Assembly (NCBI GenBank): GCA_026075535.2
Contig: AP026542.1
Span: 992,001 to 1,056,000, forward strand
Length of the DNA: 64,000 nucleotides
Direction of reading: 5' to 3'
Origin: Tricholoma matsutake
Taxonomy: Eukaryota > Basidiomycota > Agaricomycetes > Agaricales > Tricholomataceae
Shown here: in pieces, positions 53,425 to 64,000 of the stretch
How the letters are laid out: every line of letters starts with the position of its first letter
Position numbering within the stretch: the first letter of the stretch is position 1
Made by a program: the position numbers and the translations under genes
Notes under the pieces: model-generated
Told to the model about the DNA's origin: nothing
Databases searched by the model: none
What the model saw: the letters and a program-made list of their open reading frames with translations, nothing else

Positions 53425-54708
53425 TCACTTGACATGGCCTATATGTGCAGAAATGTAAGGAGCCATGAAGTGTTGATCAGCACCCCTAGTCTTCAACCAG
53501 CTCTCCATTTCAAGTGATTTAAGTTCACCATTATCGGTGATATAGGTTTTGACCTTGAGTCCAGTTTCATTCTCCTGTGCAAGCTCCCAAGCCCTGAGTT
53601 CAGAGAAAGCATGGTGTTTATTTTGTAAGGGTATAGACCATGGGAAGGAAGTGTAGTCATCTACTATATCCATGATATAATGGTTGCCTGCTTGTGATAC
53701 CACAGCATGCAGCCCAGATAGGTCCACCCACATCTTTTCCATTTTCCTTGTTGCTTTATGACCCAGTCCTTCCTGACATTTCTTGGGAACTGGTGTTTTT
53801 GTCTGCTTGCCAAGAACACATGAATCACATTGAGGCAATTTTGGGAAAGAGGCAAGCGGTGCACCAGTGAGAGCACCCTTCTTGGCCATATCCCTGAGAG
53901 CCTGGTAGTTCATGTGACCCAGATGGCGATGCCAAGTTTCGAAAGTAGGGGACTTGTGAACTGTGAGCATGTGATCAACCTTGGCTGATGGAATATTAAG
54001 CATGTAAAGTTTCCTGGAGAGGCGGGTGCCACGAGCAATGAAAGCGCTGGAGGATTTGTCAGTGACCCAACAGGCGTCAGCATCAAAATGAGCGACAGCA
54101 TTAGAGTCATCTGCAAGTGTGCCTACCGATATTAACTGAACTGCTGAGTTTGGGATGTAGAGAGCATTATGTAAGATGATTGATGCACCCCGGGCTATTC
54201 TTAGCTGTATATCTCTGACACTGATGGTGGCAATAGATGAACTGCCAACACCTTTTACCAAACAAGGTGGAATGGGGTGCAGGCTAAGAAAATCAGATCT
54301 GTTGGGGGATATATGGACTGTTGCCCCAGAGTCAATGATAAAGGGGAGATCATTCAAGGTAATACGTGAGCATTGAGTCTGGTTAAGGGGCTCCACAGTG
54401 AGAGGAATGTCATCGAGGGGTAAAGTATGGTGCTTCCAGTCAACAGTGGTAGTAGGCTCCTCCTCAACAGCAAGCCATCCCTCATACTCTATGATGTCAG
54501 GGGAGTCAACAGGTAAAGGGTCATGAGCAAGTCCTGCAAATTCCAGCACAGGTGGGGTTGATGCCTCAGAGTTGATCATGACAGTGAACACTTGACCATT
54601 AATATCCTTCACAGTGACAGGAACCTTGGAGGTACTAGTGGGCAGTGGTTTCTTCTCATGAGCCACCTTGCAAGTGGCGATTGATTCCTCCAGTGACTTC
54701 CCAGCCAT
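53425..54708 (-). pseudogene. Copia protease and integrase
   Basis: The frame is open for 427 residues. The protease active site is intact (LPFIIDSGATVHISPNRSDF, about residue 120). The pre-integrase HHCC module follows (TFETWHRHLGHMNYQALRDM, CDSCVLGK), and then the integrase core with its first two acidic residues (MWVDLSG; YITDNGELKS). After FMAPYISAHIGHVK a stop occurs; the continuation (HRTLMAKACTMRIYAG) lies past it at 53,424-53,330. Confidence 0.85.
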
Positions 54709-54859
54709 ACCACAGCCAGGTTAAATGTAGTACTGCTTTGTGTTCCCCTGCTTCCCACAGTTTGTGTTGGTACAAGTTGGTGCATTAGGGAACCTGGAAG
54801 GCTTGGGCTGTGCCACAAGGGTGATGTGGGTTTTAGAATCATTGTGGTGATCATTCTCA

Positions 54860-55487
54860 AGTAGGGATTCTCATTCTCCAGGAATAACCGGATATCCTTA
54901 GAGCCATATGGAGCTTCAATAGAGGAAGCAGCAATGTCTCAAGAAATAATGGAGCAGGCATGGGGAAAATTGTCCCTAAGGGAGTTGAGTAGAATGATGC
55001 AGCAGAGGAGGTCGGCTTTTATGCCACCCATGGCAAAGGCACATTCTATTAACACATGAATTTTTTCTGCTGTCTCAGGGAGTGGCATGTCCTTTGTGCA
55101 TTGAATGGAGAGTGTTTGTTGCAGAAGCTGAACCTGGTGTACCGGCCCTTCCTTCTGATGGCAGTCCTGAAGAATCTTCCAATTGACCTCAGGGCCCTTC
55201 TTCATGTCCAGGAATTGTCATTCAGAGGAAGAAACACTGGATGCAATAAAAGCATATGTGAGGTGGGAATTTGCCCTCCAGTTGGCAAGCACATGGAGCT
55301 TGATAGGGGTGGGCTAAGGTATATCACCCATAACATACTTGTAAAGGCCATTTAGAGATAAAGCAATAATGATTTCCTTGCACCATTCTTTGTAATTAGA
55401 TTTGAGTTTGTCAAGCTTCTCCCCGGTATATTGTATGGAAAGTTTGATAAGAGAAATGGATGGGGGGTCAATAGTATCAGTACTCAT
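54860..55487 (-). pseudogene. Copia Gag
   Basis: The ATG at 55,487 starts MSTDTIDPPSISLIKLSIQY, and then come EKLDKLKSNYKEWCKEIIIA and LSLNGLYKYVMGDIP, typical of Copia Gag (UBN2-like). After stops near 55,310 and 55,205, KKGPEVNWKILQDCHQKEGP and GGIKADLLCCIILLNSLRDN follow. It would form the virus-like particle; frame breaks make it non-functional. Confidence 0.75.
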
Positions 55488-57245
55488 GGTAGGAAATCAA
55501 TGGTTAGTGGACAATGAATTGTCAAAGGGAGAATATGGAAATGCAATGGTAGACAAGCAGGATTTGTGAAAGACAAGGGACTGATGCAAGATGAAAGTGA
55601 TCAGGGAAATGGATCAAAAAGATATGATGTAGTGGAACTTCGAGTGGCTAGGATACTTTCTTCCATTGTTTAAAAATGATGGGAGTGGCCCATAACCTGT
55701 AGAAAGTGGATCCTAGTACAATCAAGATCGTGCTCAGTCTCTGTATAAGTGACTGGAATTAATGTGTGCTGTACCTAGTACAATCAAGATCATGCTGTAG
55801 GTACAGTAAGTATGGATCGATAAATAAGTAATTAATGAAGCTCACCTCAGTCTCTGTATAAGTGACTGAGGTGGTAAAGTAACTACTGAACATATATATG
55901 TGTGTTCTGTGTAACAAAGGATGGGTATGAATAAAAATGAGACAAGGGGGAACTGTGCCATGTTTGACCATGCATATCAAAGGGAATGCTAAAAATAGCA
56001 CATGCATCAAATGCATCGAAAGTGAGACTCATGGTGCAATCTCAACAGATATCACTGGCCATATCATTTATGTAACAGTTCAATGACTATATAAATCCTG
56101 AATCTGTTGGATGTGCCAGTGCCCAAAAACTTTGATGATGAAAAAACCCTCCCTAAAGCCATGTGAACCGATCACATGCAATATTTTACTAGTAAATTAC
56201 TACCCAGCAAATGGACCTTGTAAATTAGCTATTAATTTACCAGGCCAGAATATTTTATGCAACCCTAGGAAAGAACACCAAAGATTTTCAACATAACCAC
56301 ATGAAATGAGTTAAGGGCAGGGTTATTGAACTCATACAAATGTTGAATTTAAAGATTTGAAGCCCATGCCAAAATCCCACTGGATGGTACCTGAAAAAAA
56401 TAAATTGGGAAAAAAATTTCTAGCACTATAATATTCTACATTGTAGCCCATCGAAGCTATGGCACTGTGAGATACTATGGGCTTGGCATATTTGCTACAG
56501 TTTATTATGGGAAAAATCAGGGTTTGCTGATGCTGGAGAATGCACTGAGTGGCCTGCATTGTACCTCAGGTGTTTACATACATTTCTTTCTAAGAACTTA
56601 GTGTAGCTCATTTCAAATTTGAATGGAATATCACATTCCCTTCCCTTGGCAGACCTGCATAGCTAAACCATCATGTATCAGTGCAACCCTGGAAGCAGTA
56701 ACTCTGCATGGCCACTGCAATGTAGGGAAGTAGTATTTTATTTATCTGGCATCATTGGAATTCATGAATTCAGTAATGTTTTTCTTGAAGACCCAAAGAC
56801 AAGCAAAGATCCTGAGAGACACACAGCACTGAGACAGAGATGAGAAATTTTGAGATAAAGACCTGGTGAGACCTGATTCCCGAAACAAAGCTCCCAAAGA
56901 CCAGCCCTGTGTTTTGCTGCTGTATTGTGTGAACAGGGTACTTTACATTTGAAAAGGTGTATGAGCTCTTATTGTGCAAACAGGGTACTTTACATTTGAA
57001 ATCTGTGCATATGGTATGTATGTTGAGTGTCCTATTGAAACCAAGCAAAGATGGACTTCATACTAGTGATCGGGAAAAAAACACTCAATTGTGATCACTG
57101 TCAAAAAAGAAATGAGAAAAAACTCGATTGTCTTTGGCTAAATTGATTTACATTTTTCAACAACTCTGACATATGCTGACCCAAGGCAGACAAACCCTTA
57201 TCTTGGCGAGAGAACATGGCTCTGAATGGTGAAAGACCCCTCATT
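55488..57245. other. Non-coding region upstream of the Copia Gag, with short repeats
   Basis: CCTAGTACAATCAAGATC occurs at 55,711 and 55,772, and CAGTCTCTGTATAAGTGACTG at 55,735 and 55,849, so a local duplication has taken place; part may be remnant Copia LTR. A further repeated block, ACAGGGTACTTTACATTTGA, occurs at 56,933 and 56,981. No gene is visible in this stretch. Confidence 0.5.
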
Positions 57246-58082
57246 AGTGTTTAAAGGTCCAGTCTGTAGGACCAAAAAAAAGACTGAAACTGAACTGAAC
57301 TGGACTGATTAGGACTGGACCAGTGGTCTATTTATGGACCAGTCTTTTTCAGTCCAGTTGCTGGTCTTTTGTTTTGAAAAATATAGTAGGACTGATGAAA
57401 AACCAGTTTAAACTGGTTGCGACCGGTCTTTCATCTCAACACATGTTGGACCTTACCTCCACACATATTTACTTCATTTTTGGTCCATGGATCATCAACA
57501 ATGGTCAAGAATTGGTTGAGATATGACCAAAAACATTTTTGTATGAGTATTTTGTTGTATCAGAACAACTTTGATTGTGTTGCTTATTACCTGAGCTATA
57601 ATTTTTTTTTGTACAGCTATATGACATCATAGAAGTAACAACAACACACCTAATTATCTTTACCATGTGATTTTATTCATATAACAGCCCAAATGAGTGT
57701 GACTACAAACTACAAATTACAAACTAAAAACTGCAACTTGAATGCATGTCCTTTCAGTTTTGGCCATATCTCAGTCAAATCTTGACGGAATTGCTTAAAT
57801 GTTGGATCTGTCTATGGAGTATTACAATCTCTATGCATGAATATAATGTATCTGAGGTAATGGTCATATTTGTTGAGATACATATGGGTTATTTGGCACA
57901 ATAAATGTTATGACAAAAGACCAGTCCGAACCAGTCTTTTTTCAGTCCATGGACCAATTAGGACCAGTCCTAAAGGGTGCGGTTGTGGTCCTCCAATATC
58001 TGGGTCAGTCCTGGACCAGTTGTGGTTGCCAGTTGCCCCATTTGGAAGTCAAAAACTGGACTGGACTGGACCATTAAACACT
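57246..58082. mobile_element. hAT-like MITE with GGTCCAGTC-rich ends
   Basis: The left end AGTGTTTAAAGGTCCAGTC and the complement of the right end AGTGTTTAATGGTCCAGTC form an inverted repeat. GGACCAGTC and ACTGGACTGG words recur inside both arms (57,300-57,440 and 57,920-58,075). Flanking ACCCCTCA (left) and ACCCCTCC (right) agree at 7 of 8 positions, a probable target duplication. No transposase is encoded. Confidence 0.75.
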
Positions 58083-58127
58083 ACCCCTCCTTAGCCCCCT
58101 ACTCAGAACCACCTCTCAATCACTTTC

Positions 58128-58989
58128 ATGTCCAACTCAAAGAGGAACAGGAATGAGCTACAATGACAAGCAATGAGAGGTGTGTTGCCCATTGCCTTGC
58201 AAGTTGTTGTTGACACTTTGCTGATGGACCTCTGTTGTGTAGAATGCATCATGTCTGACTGATATCACACCCAATCCCGCTCTGCACACATGCTCCCTCC
58301 AATGCACATGGCACTCACTCTAGTCCAGGTCTGACCTCAAACTTTGAGGATTCTGAAGAAGTCAGCATCCTGGCAGACCCATCTCGGCGACTGCCATGAC
58401 TCCTTCAGTCTGAAGCCAATCATATCTCAAATGAGAACGAGAGCTTTGGCCAGAATGCCCCACAATTCAGCCCTGTGCCATTCACGTATGAGTGGATAAT
58501 GTCCCCAGATTGGGACCATGAGCTTGAAGACACCCCGTCACCTCCACCTCTTCTGCCTGGCAGGGAGATGATTGAGTGTGCTAATTGTCATGACTTCTTT
58601 GATGTTGGTGTTGTTGTTGCTGGGCAGGGAGGTCCAGGGCAGGACTGTATGTGGGAACTCCGATGCAGTCATATGCTGGATTCAAAATACTTGAACATCC
58701 ACATAGGTCCACTTCTTTGTATCTTACTTTTTTTAAACATCTTGACACTGATTATTTCTGGTCAGATGTCACATCTACAGGCATGTCAACACTGTCATCT
58801 CAGTCACCTCCAACTATGCCCAGGCCCACTGTGGCATCAGAAATCTTGGGAACCTTTGCATGGCACTGTCCCATAGCAGGATGCAGGACAATGGACTCAG
58901 GTGTGTGCATTTCTGGGGGAAGATGGGTTCCTGACAACAAATTTTTAGGATGGCCTTCACAAGGAGCACTCCAAATGACCTTTGTTTAG
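58128..58989 (+). pseudogene. Small RING-like Cys-rich protein gene remnant
   Basis: An ATG at 58,128 gives MSNSKRNRNELQ before a TGA. The best-preserved exon (58,475-58,696) reads MIECANCHDFFDVG then MWELRCSHMLDSKYLN. After an intron of about 60 bp (ending CAG near 58,756) the second exon reads FAWHCPIAGCRTMDSG and GGRWVPDNK, ending near 58,989. Cys/His spacing (CxxC, CxH, CPxxGC) recalls a small RING-type zinc domain family in Agaricomycetes. E3 ligase activity is only a guess. Stops upstream make the 5' part non-functional. Confidence 0.45.
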
Positions 58990-59346
58990 ATACAATATTT
59001 CGCACTGTTATTTTTATTGTCTTACAGTAAATGTAACATCAGACTGGTATGAAAAGGTTCCCCAAATGTATTTGTAACATCAAAATTAGACTTTAAGATG
59101 ATGCCGCGGGCACCCTGCAATCACATGGGTACTGGCATAGCAACATAAGAGCTAAATTGGCATTACTGAGTGCTGTGAAGGAAGAAAGAAACATAAGACT
59201 GAGATAAGCAGGTAGAAATTTTTTCTAAAAAAAGTGAGACTGCTTTCCTTCACACCCATCTTTGCAATGCACTGTGCTCTGGGAGCCAAAGGTACACAGA
59301 ACAACACTGGGGAGTGTGATTGAGACTTTTCTCTAGACCCTGCCCT
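58990..59346. other. No gene recognised
   Basis: The interval contains AT-rich sequence and one CpG-rich patch (ATGCCGCGGGCACC near 59,100), with no protein-like frame. Confidence 0.5.
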
Positions 59347-59349
59347 TGA

Positions 59350-59569
59350 GGTCTGTACACTCCCCCCCCCCCCCAATCTGAGCAGACTCTGCTTGGACAC
59401 TTGGACAGTCTGAGGACTTTGCTTGGACTTTGCTTGGACTTCTTTGGCTGAAAGTCCTGCCAAACTAGATGTCCAGTCCAAGCTGAGTCCAAGCTGAGTC
59501 CTTGAACTGATCTGAGCATCCGAGTGGATTCCAAGTGGACCAGCACTCATACAGTCCTAGGACTGTACG
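59350..59569. repeat. Foldback repeat built from TTGGACTTTGC-like units
   Basis: The left arm (GGACTTTGCTTGGACTTTGC near 59,413) and the complement of the right arm (GGACTCAGCTTGGACTCAGC near 59,503) pair over about 30 bp. Both outer ends begin GTACA followed by TCC. A run of 14-15 C lies in the left arm. This looks like a short MITE; no target duplication was confirmed. Confidence 0.5.
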
Positions 59570-59608
59570 AGTTGCTTATATAATTGACTGAAAAATCAGT
59601 GGCTACCA

Positions 59609-59676
59609 CAGGGATTGAACCCTCATAGTCACATGATAAAATATAATTAAGGCAACAATATCCATTAGACTAAAGT
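59609..59676 (-). repeat. tRNA-like sequence (SINE-like head)
   Basis: On the minus strand TAGTCTAATGGATATTGTTG fits the polymerase III A box exactly (TRGYNNANNGG) and GAGGGTTCAATCCCTG fits the B box. The distance between boxes is about 40 bp, as in tRNA-derived SINEs. The anticodon region is AT-rich and unpaired, so a functional tRNA is unlikely. Confidence 0.6.
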
Positions 59677-59702
59677 ATCATTACAGGTTAATAGTTTTAT
59701 CT

Positions 59703-60420
59703 CTCTATGTACTGCCCCAGCTGTGATGACAAATCAACACAGCCATGTCACCAACGATGATGCCAGCTCATCATCAATCATCACCAACCACCACCACCAC
59801 CACTCAATGACACTGCCTCCCTCCCATGTCCTGCTGCCGCCACCACCCCCTGAACACTCCACATCCATGGGTCCCATGCCAGCACATGATGAAATGGGCC
59901 CAAACAACGATAGAGTTGTTTGGGCCCCAGGTGAGTTTTTTCTTTTTTCTTTTCTCATGTTTTCTTTAAGCTAACACATTTTTTCATTAATTATAGGTTA
60001 TATCTATACTGTAGCAGCACGATGACCCCCAAACCACCTGATGAGGAACAATGATGAGACCACGACCCAGCACCTGCCTCCACCAGTGCGAGCAACTGTT
60101 TGCATGGGGGAGAGTGGCTGCTAACGGTGACAATGATGGCAGGGAACAACGACACCACCTGCCCCAGCCCTACAAGCCACTGCTTGTAGGGTGGACGATG
60201 GGTGGAATGACAACAATCAGGGGAGACACCAACAACAGCCAGCACCCCCCATAACTGCCACAGGCAACTGCTCATGGGGTTGGACAAAAAAGGCCCAAGA
60301 GACATCAACGTCTCTTGGGTCCTAGGTAAGTTTTTTTTTTCTTTTCTCATTTCATTTTTCGATGCTAACCAACTTTTTTTAGGTACAAACTACTACTGGC
60401 AATGACAATGATGAGGGGAC
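59703..60420 (+). repeat. Element D: repeat block with GGCCCAAA hairpins and splice-donor-like tracts
   Basis: Two modules follow each other. The first has GGGCCCAAACAAC paired with GTTGTTTGGGCCC (59,895-59,926), then GTGAGT, a T/C tract, GCTAACAC and ATTATAG. The second has GGCCCAAGAGAC paired with GTCTCTTGGGTCC (60,289-60,318), then GTAAGT, T/C tract, GCTAACCAAC and TTTTTTTAG. Between them are hairpins of the minisatellite type (CTACAAGC with GCTTGTAG near 60,170). The (CAC)n-rich part at 59,770-59,850 matches the same position in elements A and B. Ends of the block were not found. Each module looks like a hairpin followed by an intron. Confidence 0.6.
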
Positions 60421-60442
60421 ACCACCATGACCACTGCTGCGA

Positions 60443-60689
60443 TGTGGTGACCTGGGGCTTGACCCCGCATTTGTATATATTATATTTCTTTGCTATTGAC
60501 CTGGCTGGCCCCTATAAAGGGACCAGCCTTCTATTTACATAATTGATCTCTTTACTACCACCTCGAGTACACACGATAAATATATGCTAGTTGTGTTTAG
60601 CTCCTGTGCGATATTAAGGGACCCCCCTATGACTCACTACAGTTTTTTAAACACTCAAACTATATAGAGTTAAGCTCGACATCACCCCA
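60443..60689 (+). repeat. 5' LTR of a second Gypsy element
   Basis: The sequence starts TGTGGTGACC and ends ATCACCCCA, giving the short inverted ends TGTGGTGA/TCACCCCA. It contains CTATAAAGGGACC as a TATA region (about 60,514) and is followed directly by TCAGTGATTGTCATC, in the place of a primer-binding site, and then by gag. The partner LTR would lie beyond the window. Confidence 0.6.
60512..60525 (+). promoter_or_regulatory. TATA-like box in the Gypsy LTR
   Basis: CCCTATAAAGGGAC lies about 70 bp into the LTR, a usual position for the LTR promoter. Confidence 0.4.
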
Positions 60690-60885
60690 TCAGTGATTGT
60701 CATCAACATGACCCTGAACTTCTCCCACAAAGGGAGAAAATTCTCAATGTGATCAGCGACTGAAGCATATCCATCGCTAGGACACAAATCAAGTTTCTTT
60801 GCACTCGACTCTTTGCTTTTTGTCTGCTGCTATGACCAAAATTCTTTTTCTCCATTGCTGAAGATTGTACCTCAAGAACGAGACC

Positions 60886-63800
60886 ATGGTTTTGACCAGG
60901 GCCAAGAGCAAGAACAAGCTGAAGCCTGCTCCCAAGCAGGACATGCAAGGTAAATCTCATCTGTTGCCATCAGGGTTGGATTCCCCTTGGCATGCTCTGA
61001 AAGATTTGGCTGGATCCCATCCACTCGAGCGCATACAAGCACCTCGAGAAATGACACTTCTCCTACTAGGGACTTTCAGACCCTCGAAGCGCATACAGCC
61101 GCTTCGAGAAATCTTGATTCCTCTGCCCTCAGCCCACACCATTGATGGCCCATTGTCGAGGACGCCGACAACAGTGAACCTGAATTCAGAAAATCTTTCT
61201 CATCAAACAACAGTCGTCGAGACACTCATTCCAATCCAGGACCTCCTCCTGGCTTGCAGAAGCTTTCTCCTCTGGATGAATTGACCCCAGAGCCCAACAA
61301 CCGTCAGATTACCCCTGGTAGTGGTATCGATCTTCCTCACAACAGCCAGATGTACAAAACACCTGCATTATTCCCTGCCATATGGCCGGATCTAACATCA
61401 TCGGCACCTACAATGCCAATGAACGCTGATGATGGGCTGTGCCAACACCTAGAGAAAAGACCCCTTGAGGCCAAACCTTGAGAGGATGAATTGGATGATG
61501 AATTTGGAGATGAGCATTTTGCTCAGATCACAATGGATATGTTTACCCGTTGCATGGATGCAAGAGATTTTGAACCAATTAAGTTGGAAAACCAACTTAA
61601 AGATCTGGTGTTAAGTTATGCCAGTCACTTTGCCCATAGGGAAATAATCAACCCTACTATACCTCATTCCCCAGCAATGGAACAAGATCCCAACCCTGTC
61701 CAACCTTATTCCACCAACCCAGCAGAATGAGAACATCCTTCCAGCCACAGACGTGGTTCCCCACATCTACAGACCCCCGAGTTATCTCATAAATTACCTT
61801 CTAAAAGAAGGTACACTATATCAACAACAACAGGATTGTCCTTCAAAGGATATGCAAGGGTGATATCCAAGACGGACATCCCACCTTGATCCCCAATCAG
61901 GGGATCCATTTTGACAAAGATGGTCAACCTTGGGATAAGGATGACCCTTCATCTCACCATCAAAAGCAAGAGAGCCCACCATCTGTAAATTCCAGACAGC
62001 CTGCACAGAGTCATGCAGGCCATGGAGGACCACCAGATGGAGATGGGTCCAGGGATGATGGTAATGGAAGTGATAGCGACTCGACATATAGCATGTCGAG
62101 CAACAAAAGTACTGAATGTTCTTCCCAATTCGATTTGAGGCGTCCTGCAGAGACTCGTCAAATCCCTGACGAGGGGTGCAAACACACACTTCTTCCAGAC
62201 GTACCCCATCTGGACGTTCTGGTACATCATGAGAAACAAGTAGCCCTTACTGGTCTACATCTTCCTATCCCGATTCTTATCAAGATAAAGGCTCTTGCCA
62301 TCCCTCAAAATATTTGAGGGACATCCATACCAAGATACATAGACAGAGAGACAACAAGGTCTCTGTCTTGACAGAAATTCCTGCCACTGGAGGCAAGAAT
62401 GGTCCCCAAGTTCCCAATCCATCAAAGTACAGCAGATTACCTGACACCAAAACCTTTGAAAGATGGCTGAATGCCCTTTTTTGGTGGTTGAAGGTGAACA
62501 AGGTGTGTGGCCCTGAGCTGGACTCAGACCACATTGAGTATACAGTGATGTTCCTGGAGAACACCACCCTCACTTGGTTTGAAGACAGCGTTGACAGTGC
62601 ATACTGTCAACAATCACCCTGGACTTTCAAAGAAGTCATCACTGGCCTATATGACCGGTTTGTGCATGAAAATGCAACCCACGATGCAACCAACAAATTC
62701 TGGCACATTGAGTATAATGCCAATGAGGGCATACCACAAACTGGAGCACTATGCTACCAGGATGATACAGGCACCTGATCCATTTATGTTCAAGATGCAA
62801 TTGGTGACCAGGTTGCCCACAAGCATCATATCCTTTGTACTAGACAAAGGATGTTCTGCTGAGACAAGCTCAGTGCAAGATATCCTACACTTCACCTGCC
62901 AGGTGGAGGAAATTGGTAAGATGAGAAAACGCTTCAATGAAAAGAAGTGTATAATGGATTCCACCAAGTCGAAGAGCACATCCTCTTTGACTAAAACTTT
63001 TAAAACAAACAGTCTCATGACTGATCCTGGAATGGTTCTCAAAAACACGATAAGAACTATCATGATAGCTCTAAATATCCAGGGTCAAAGTATCCTACCA
63101 AGGAGCTTCAAAGTCACAGCGATAGTGATCACTGTAACAAAGATTGTCTTGATACTTGACATCATGCATCTGGAGGGAAACCATCCAGACACTCCAGATC
63201 CAAATCAGACAAAAGGTCTGATGACAAGAAGAACCCAATTTGTTACAGCTGTGGAGGTCCACACTACTCCACAGATAAGGGCTGCCCTAAGTATGGACAG
63301 CCCAAACTGTCAGCTAAGATGTATGCCGCTCGAGAAGGATCAGCATCTATGGCTGATCCCCAAACCTCCTGTGCTCAACCAAGCGGTGAGCACCATTCGA
63401 GTCCTACCTGGGACTCAGATTCACATTCTGCGATGAATGAGAGACTCACCGCAGTGTACAGTGACTCAGAGGATAACTCTCACTCTGAGTATGGGTCTGC
63501 CTTGTCAGACATGGACCCTGATGATTCTCAGTATAGTTCAGAAGGTGAACTGTGCAACTTGGAGTCTGACACTGGGGGTGATGCCAGTGAATATTCTGGA
63601 TCAGAACACTTTGGTGCAATCTGAGAAATCCTTTCAGAGTATGACTCTGACAGATGCCCATCCACCCAGTCGGTGTCCGACTCAGAGGAAGACTCTAAGG
63701 ACAAGATGGGGAGAAATTCTCCATCATTTTCTGAAAGATTAGGTGTCATGATGGACGACCTATTCAAAAACAAGCCACACTTCAGAGGCGTGACCACTTT

Positions 63801-64000
63801 GAGAAAATCCTCCAAGAAAATAACCCGTCCTCCTCACTCTGAGAAGGACAACAGGTGCTTTGTGGTGAAAATGAAGCTTCATGAACTTGAAGCTTTCATG
63901 CTCCTCTATTCAGGCTGCACATCTGATTTGATTTCCCCAGAATTCACCATGTAAGCGAATCTTAACACCCATGAATTGGAAGAACTGGTGCCCTTGCAAT
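60886..64000 (+). pseudogene. Gypsy Gag-protease polyprotein, frameshifted, runs off the window
   Basis: The ATG at 60,886 begins MVLTRAKSKNKLKPAPKQDM. After low-complexity parts the Gag core is clear at 62,440-62,760: KTFERWLNALFWWLKVNKVC, YTVMFLENTTLTWFEDSV, YDRFVHENATHDATNKFWHI, then EHYATRMIQAPDPFMFKMQL in another frame. A Cys-His knuckle (CYSCGGPHYSTDKGC) lies near 63,245. An acidic Ser/Asp-rich part (63,400-63,700) is followed by a retropepsin-like segment (LHELEAFMLLYSGCTSDLIS, about 63,870), with Tyr where the catalytic Asp of DSG is expected. Frame changes occur near 61,280, 61,480, 62,310, 62,770, 63,240 and 63,620. Pol would follow to the right. Confidence 0.75.

Larger units (their letters stand above)
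52413..55487 (-). mobile_element. Truncated Copia (Ty1-like) retrotransposon
   Basis: Gag (55,487-54,880), protease-integrase (54,708-53,425) and the very start of the reverse transcriptase (52,871-52,413) are in Copia order on the minus strand. The element stops abruptly at about 52,425 inside the reverse transcriptase, after KVPPGKCIR. RNase H and the 3' LTR are absent, and the 5' LTR is not clearly identifiable. Confidence 0.85.

Overview
This window is transposon-dominated DNA from a filamentous basidiomycete, most likely an Agaricomycete. The evidence is gene structure and protein families: short GT-AG introns of about 50-80 bp, a CFEM-GPI surface protein, Plavaka and TNP2 (CACTA-type) transposases, DUF6570/Helitron polyproteins, chromodomain Gypsy elements and zinc-cluster-like hypothetical proteins. 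I cannot name the species. Nearly every reading frame is broken. Many of the breaks are TGA codons where the family carries arginine, as expected from CGA-to-TGA change at CpG, and CpG is depleted outside a small island near 36-38.7 kb.

Layout. 1-5.9 kb holds three decayed hypothetical genes, including a WD40 protein with a membrane segment. 6.3-6.5 kb is a 71-bp tandem repeat. A broken TNP2 transposase follows (6.6-10.3 kb). Element A (10,682-12,646) is a non-autonomous DNA transposon with tRNA-like sequences near both ends. A broken Plavaka transposase (12.75-14.4 kb), a zinc-cluster-like gene (15.7-17.0 kb), an antisense Gypsy integrase fragment (17.3-18.4 kb) and a multi-exon KOW-like gene remnant (19.4-21.2 kb) come next.

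Helitron 1 (+ strand, about 22.3-34.8 kb) encodes DUF6570, an HUH/Y2 Rep domain, a PIF1-type helicase and a C-terminal USP-like cysteine-protease domain. It is interrupted by element B (23,853-26,086, sister of A, with a perfect 9-bp target duplication), an unidentified 1.3-kb segment, a tRNA-derived SINE-like insert and element C (31,963-33,586, 10-bp duplication). Helitron 2 (- strand, about 51.8-38.2 kb) has the same architecture. It is split by a complete Gypsy element (41,175-47,648, two 426-bp LTRs, GCAAG duplication) that itself contains an inverted solo LTR of the same family. The two Helitrons converge on a 3-kb interval carrying the only clearly intact host gene, a three-exon CFEM protein with a signal peptide and a GPI signal (37,044-37,702, - strand).

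The right part holds a truncated Copia element (52.4-55.5 kb, - strand), a hAT-like MITE (57.2-58.1 kb), a small RING-like gene remnant, a foldback repeat, another tRNA-like sequence, a repeat block built from modules shared with A, B and C, and the 5' LTR plus gag-protease of a second Gypsy element that runs off the window.

The most unusual signals are: (i) the USP-like protease as the last domain of two independent Helitrons; (ii) hairpin modules shared by four otherwise different repeat elements, whose stems appear to change in compensated pairs; (iii) outward-facing tRNA-like sequences at both ends of A and B; and (iv) three copies of one LTR that carry CG, TG and CA at the same site, a direct record of CpG decay.
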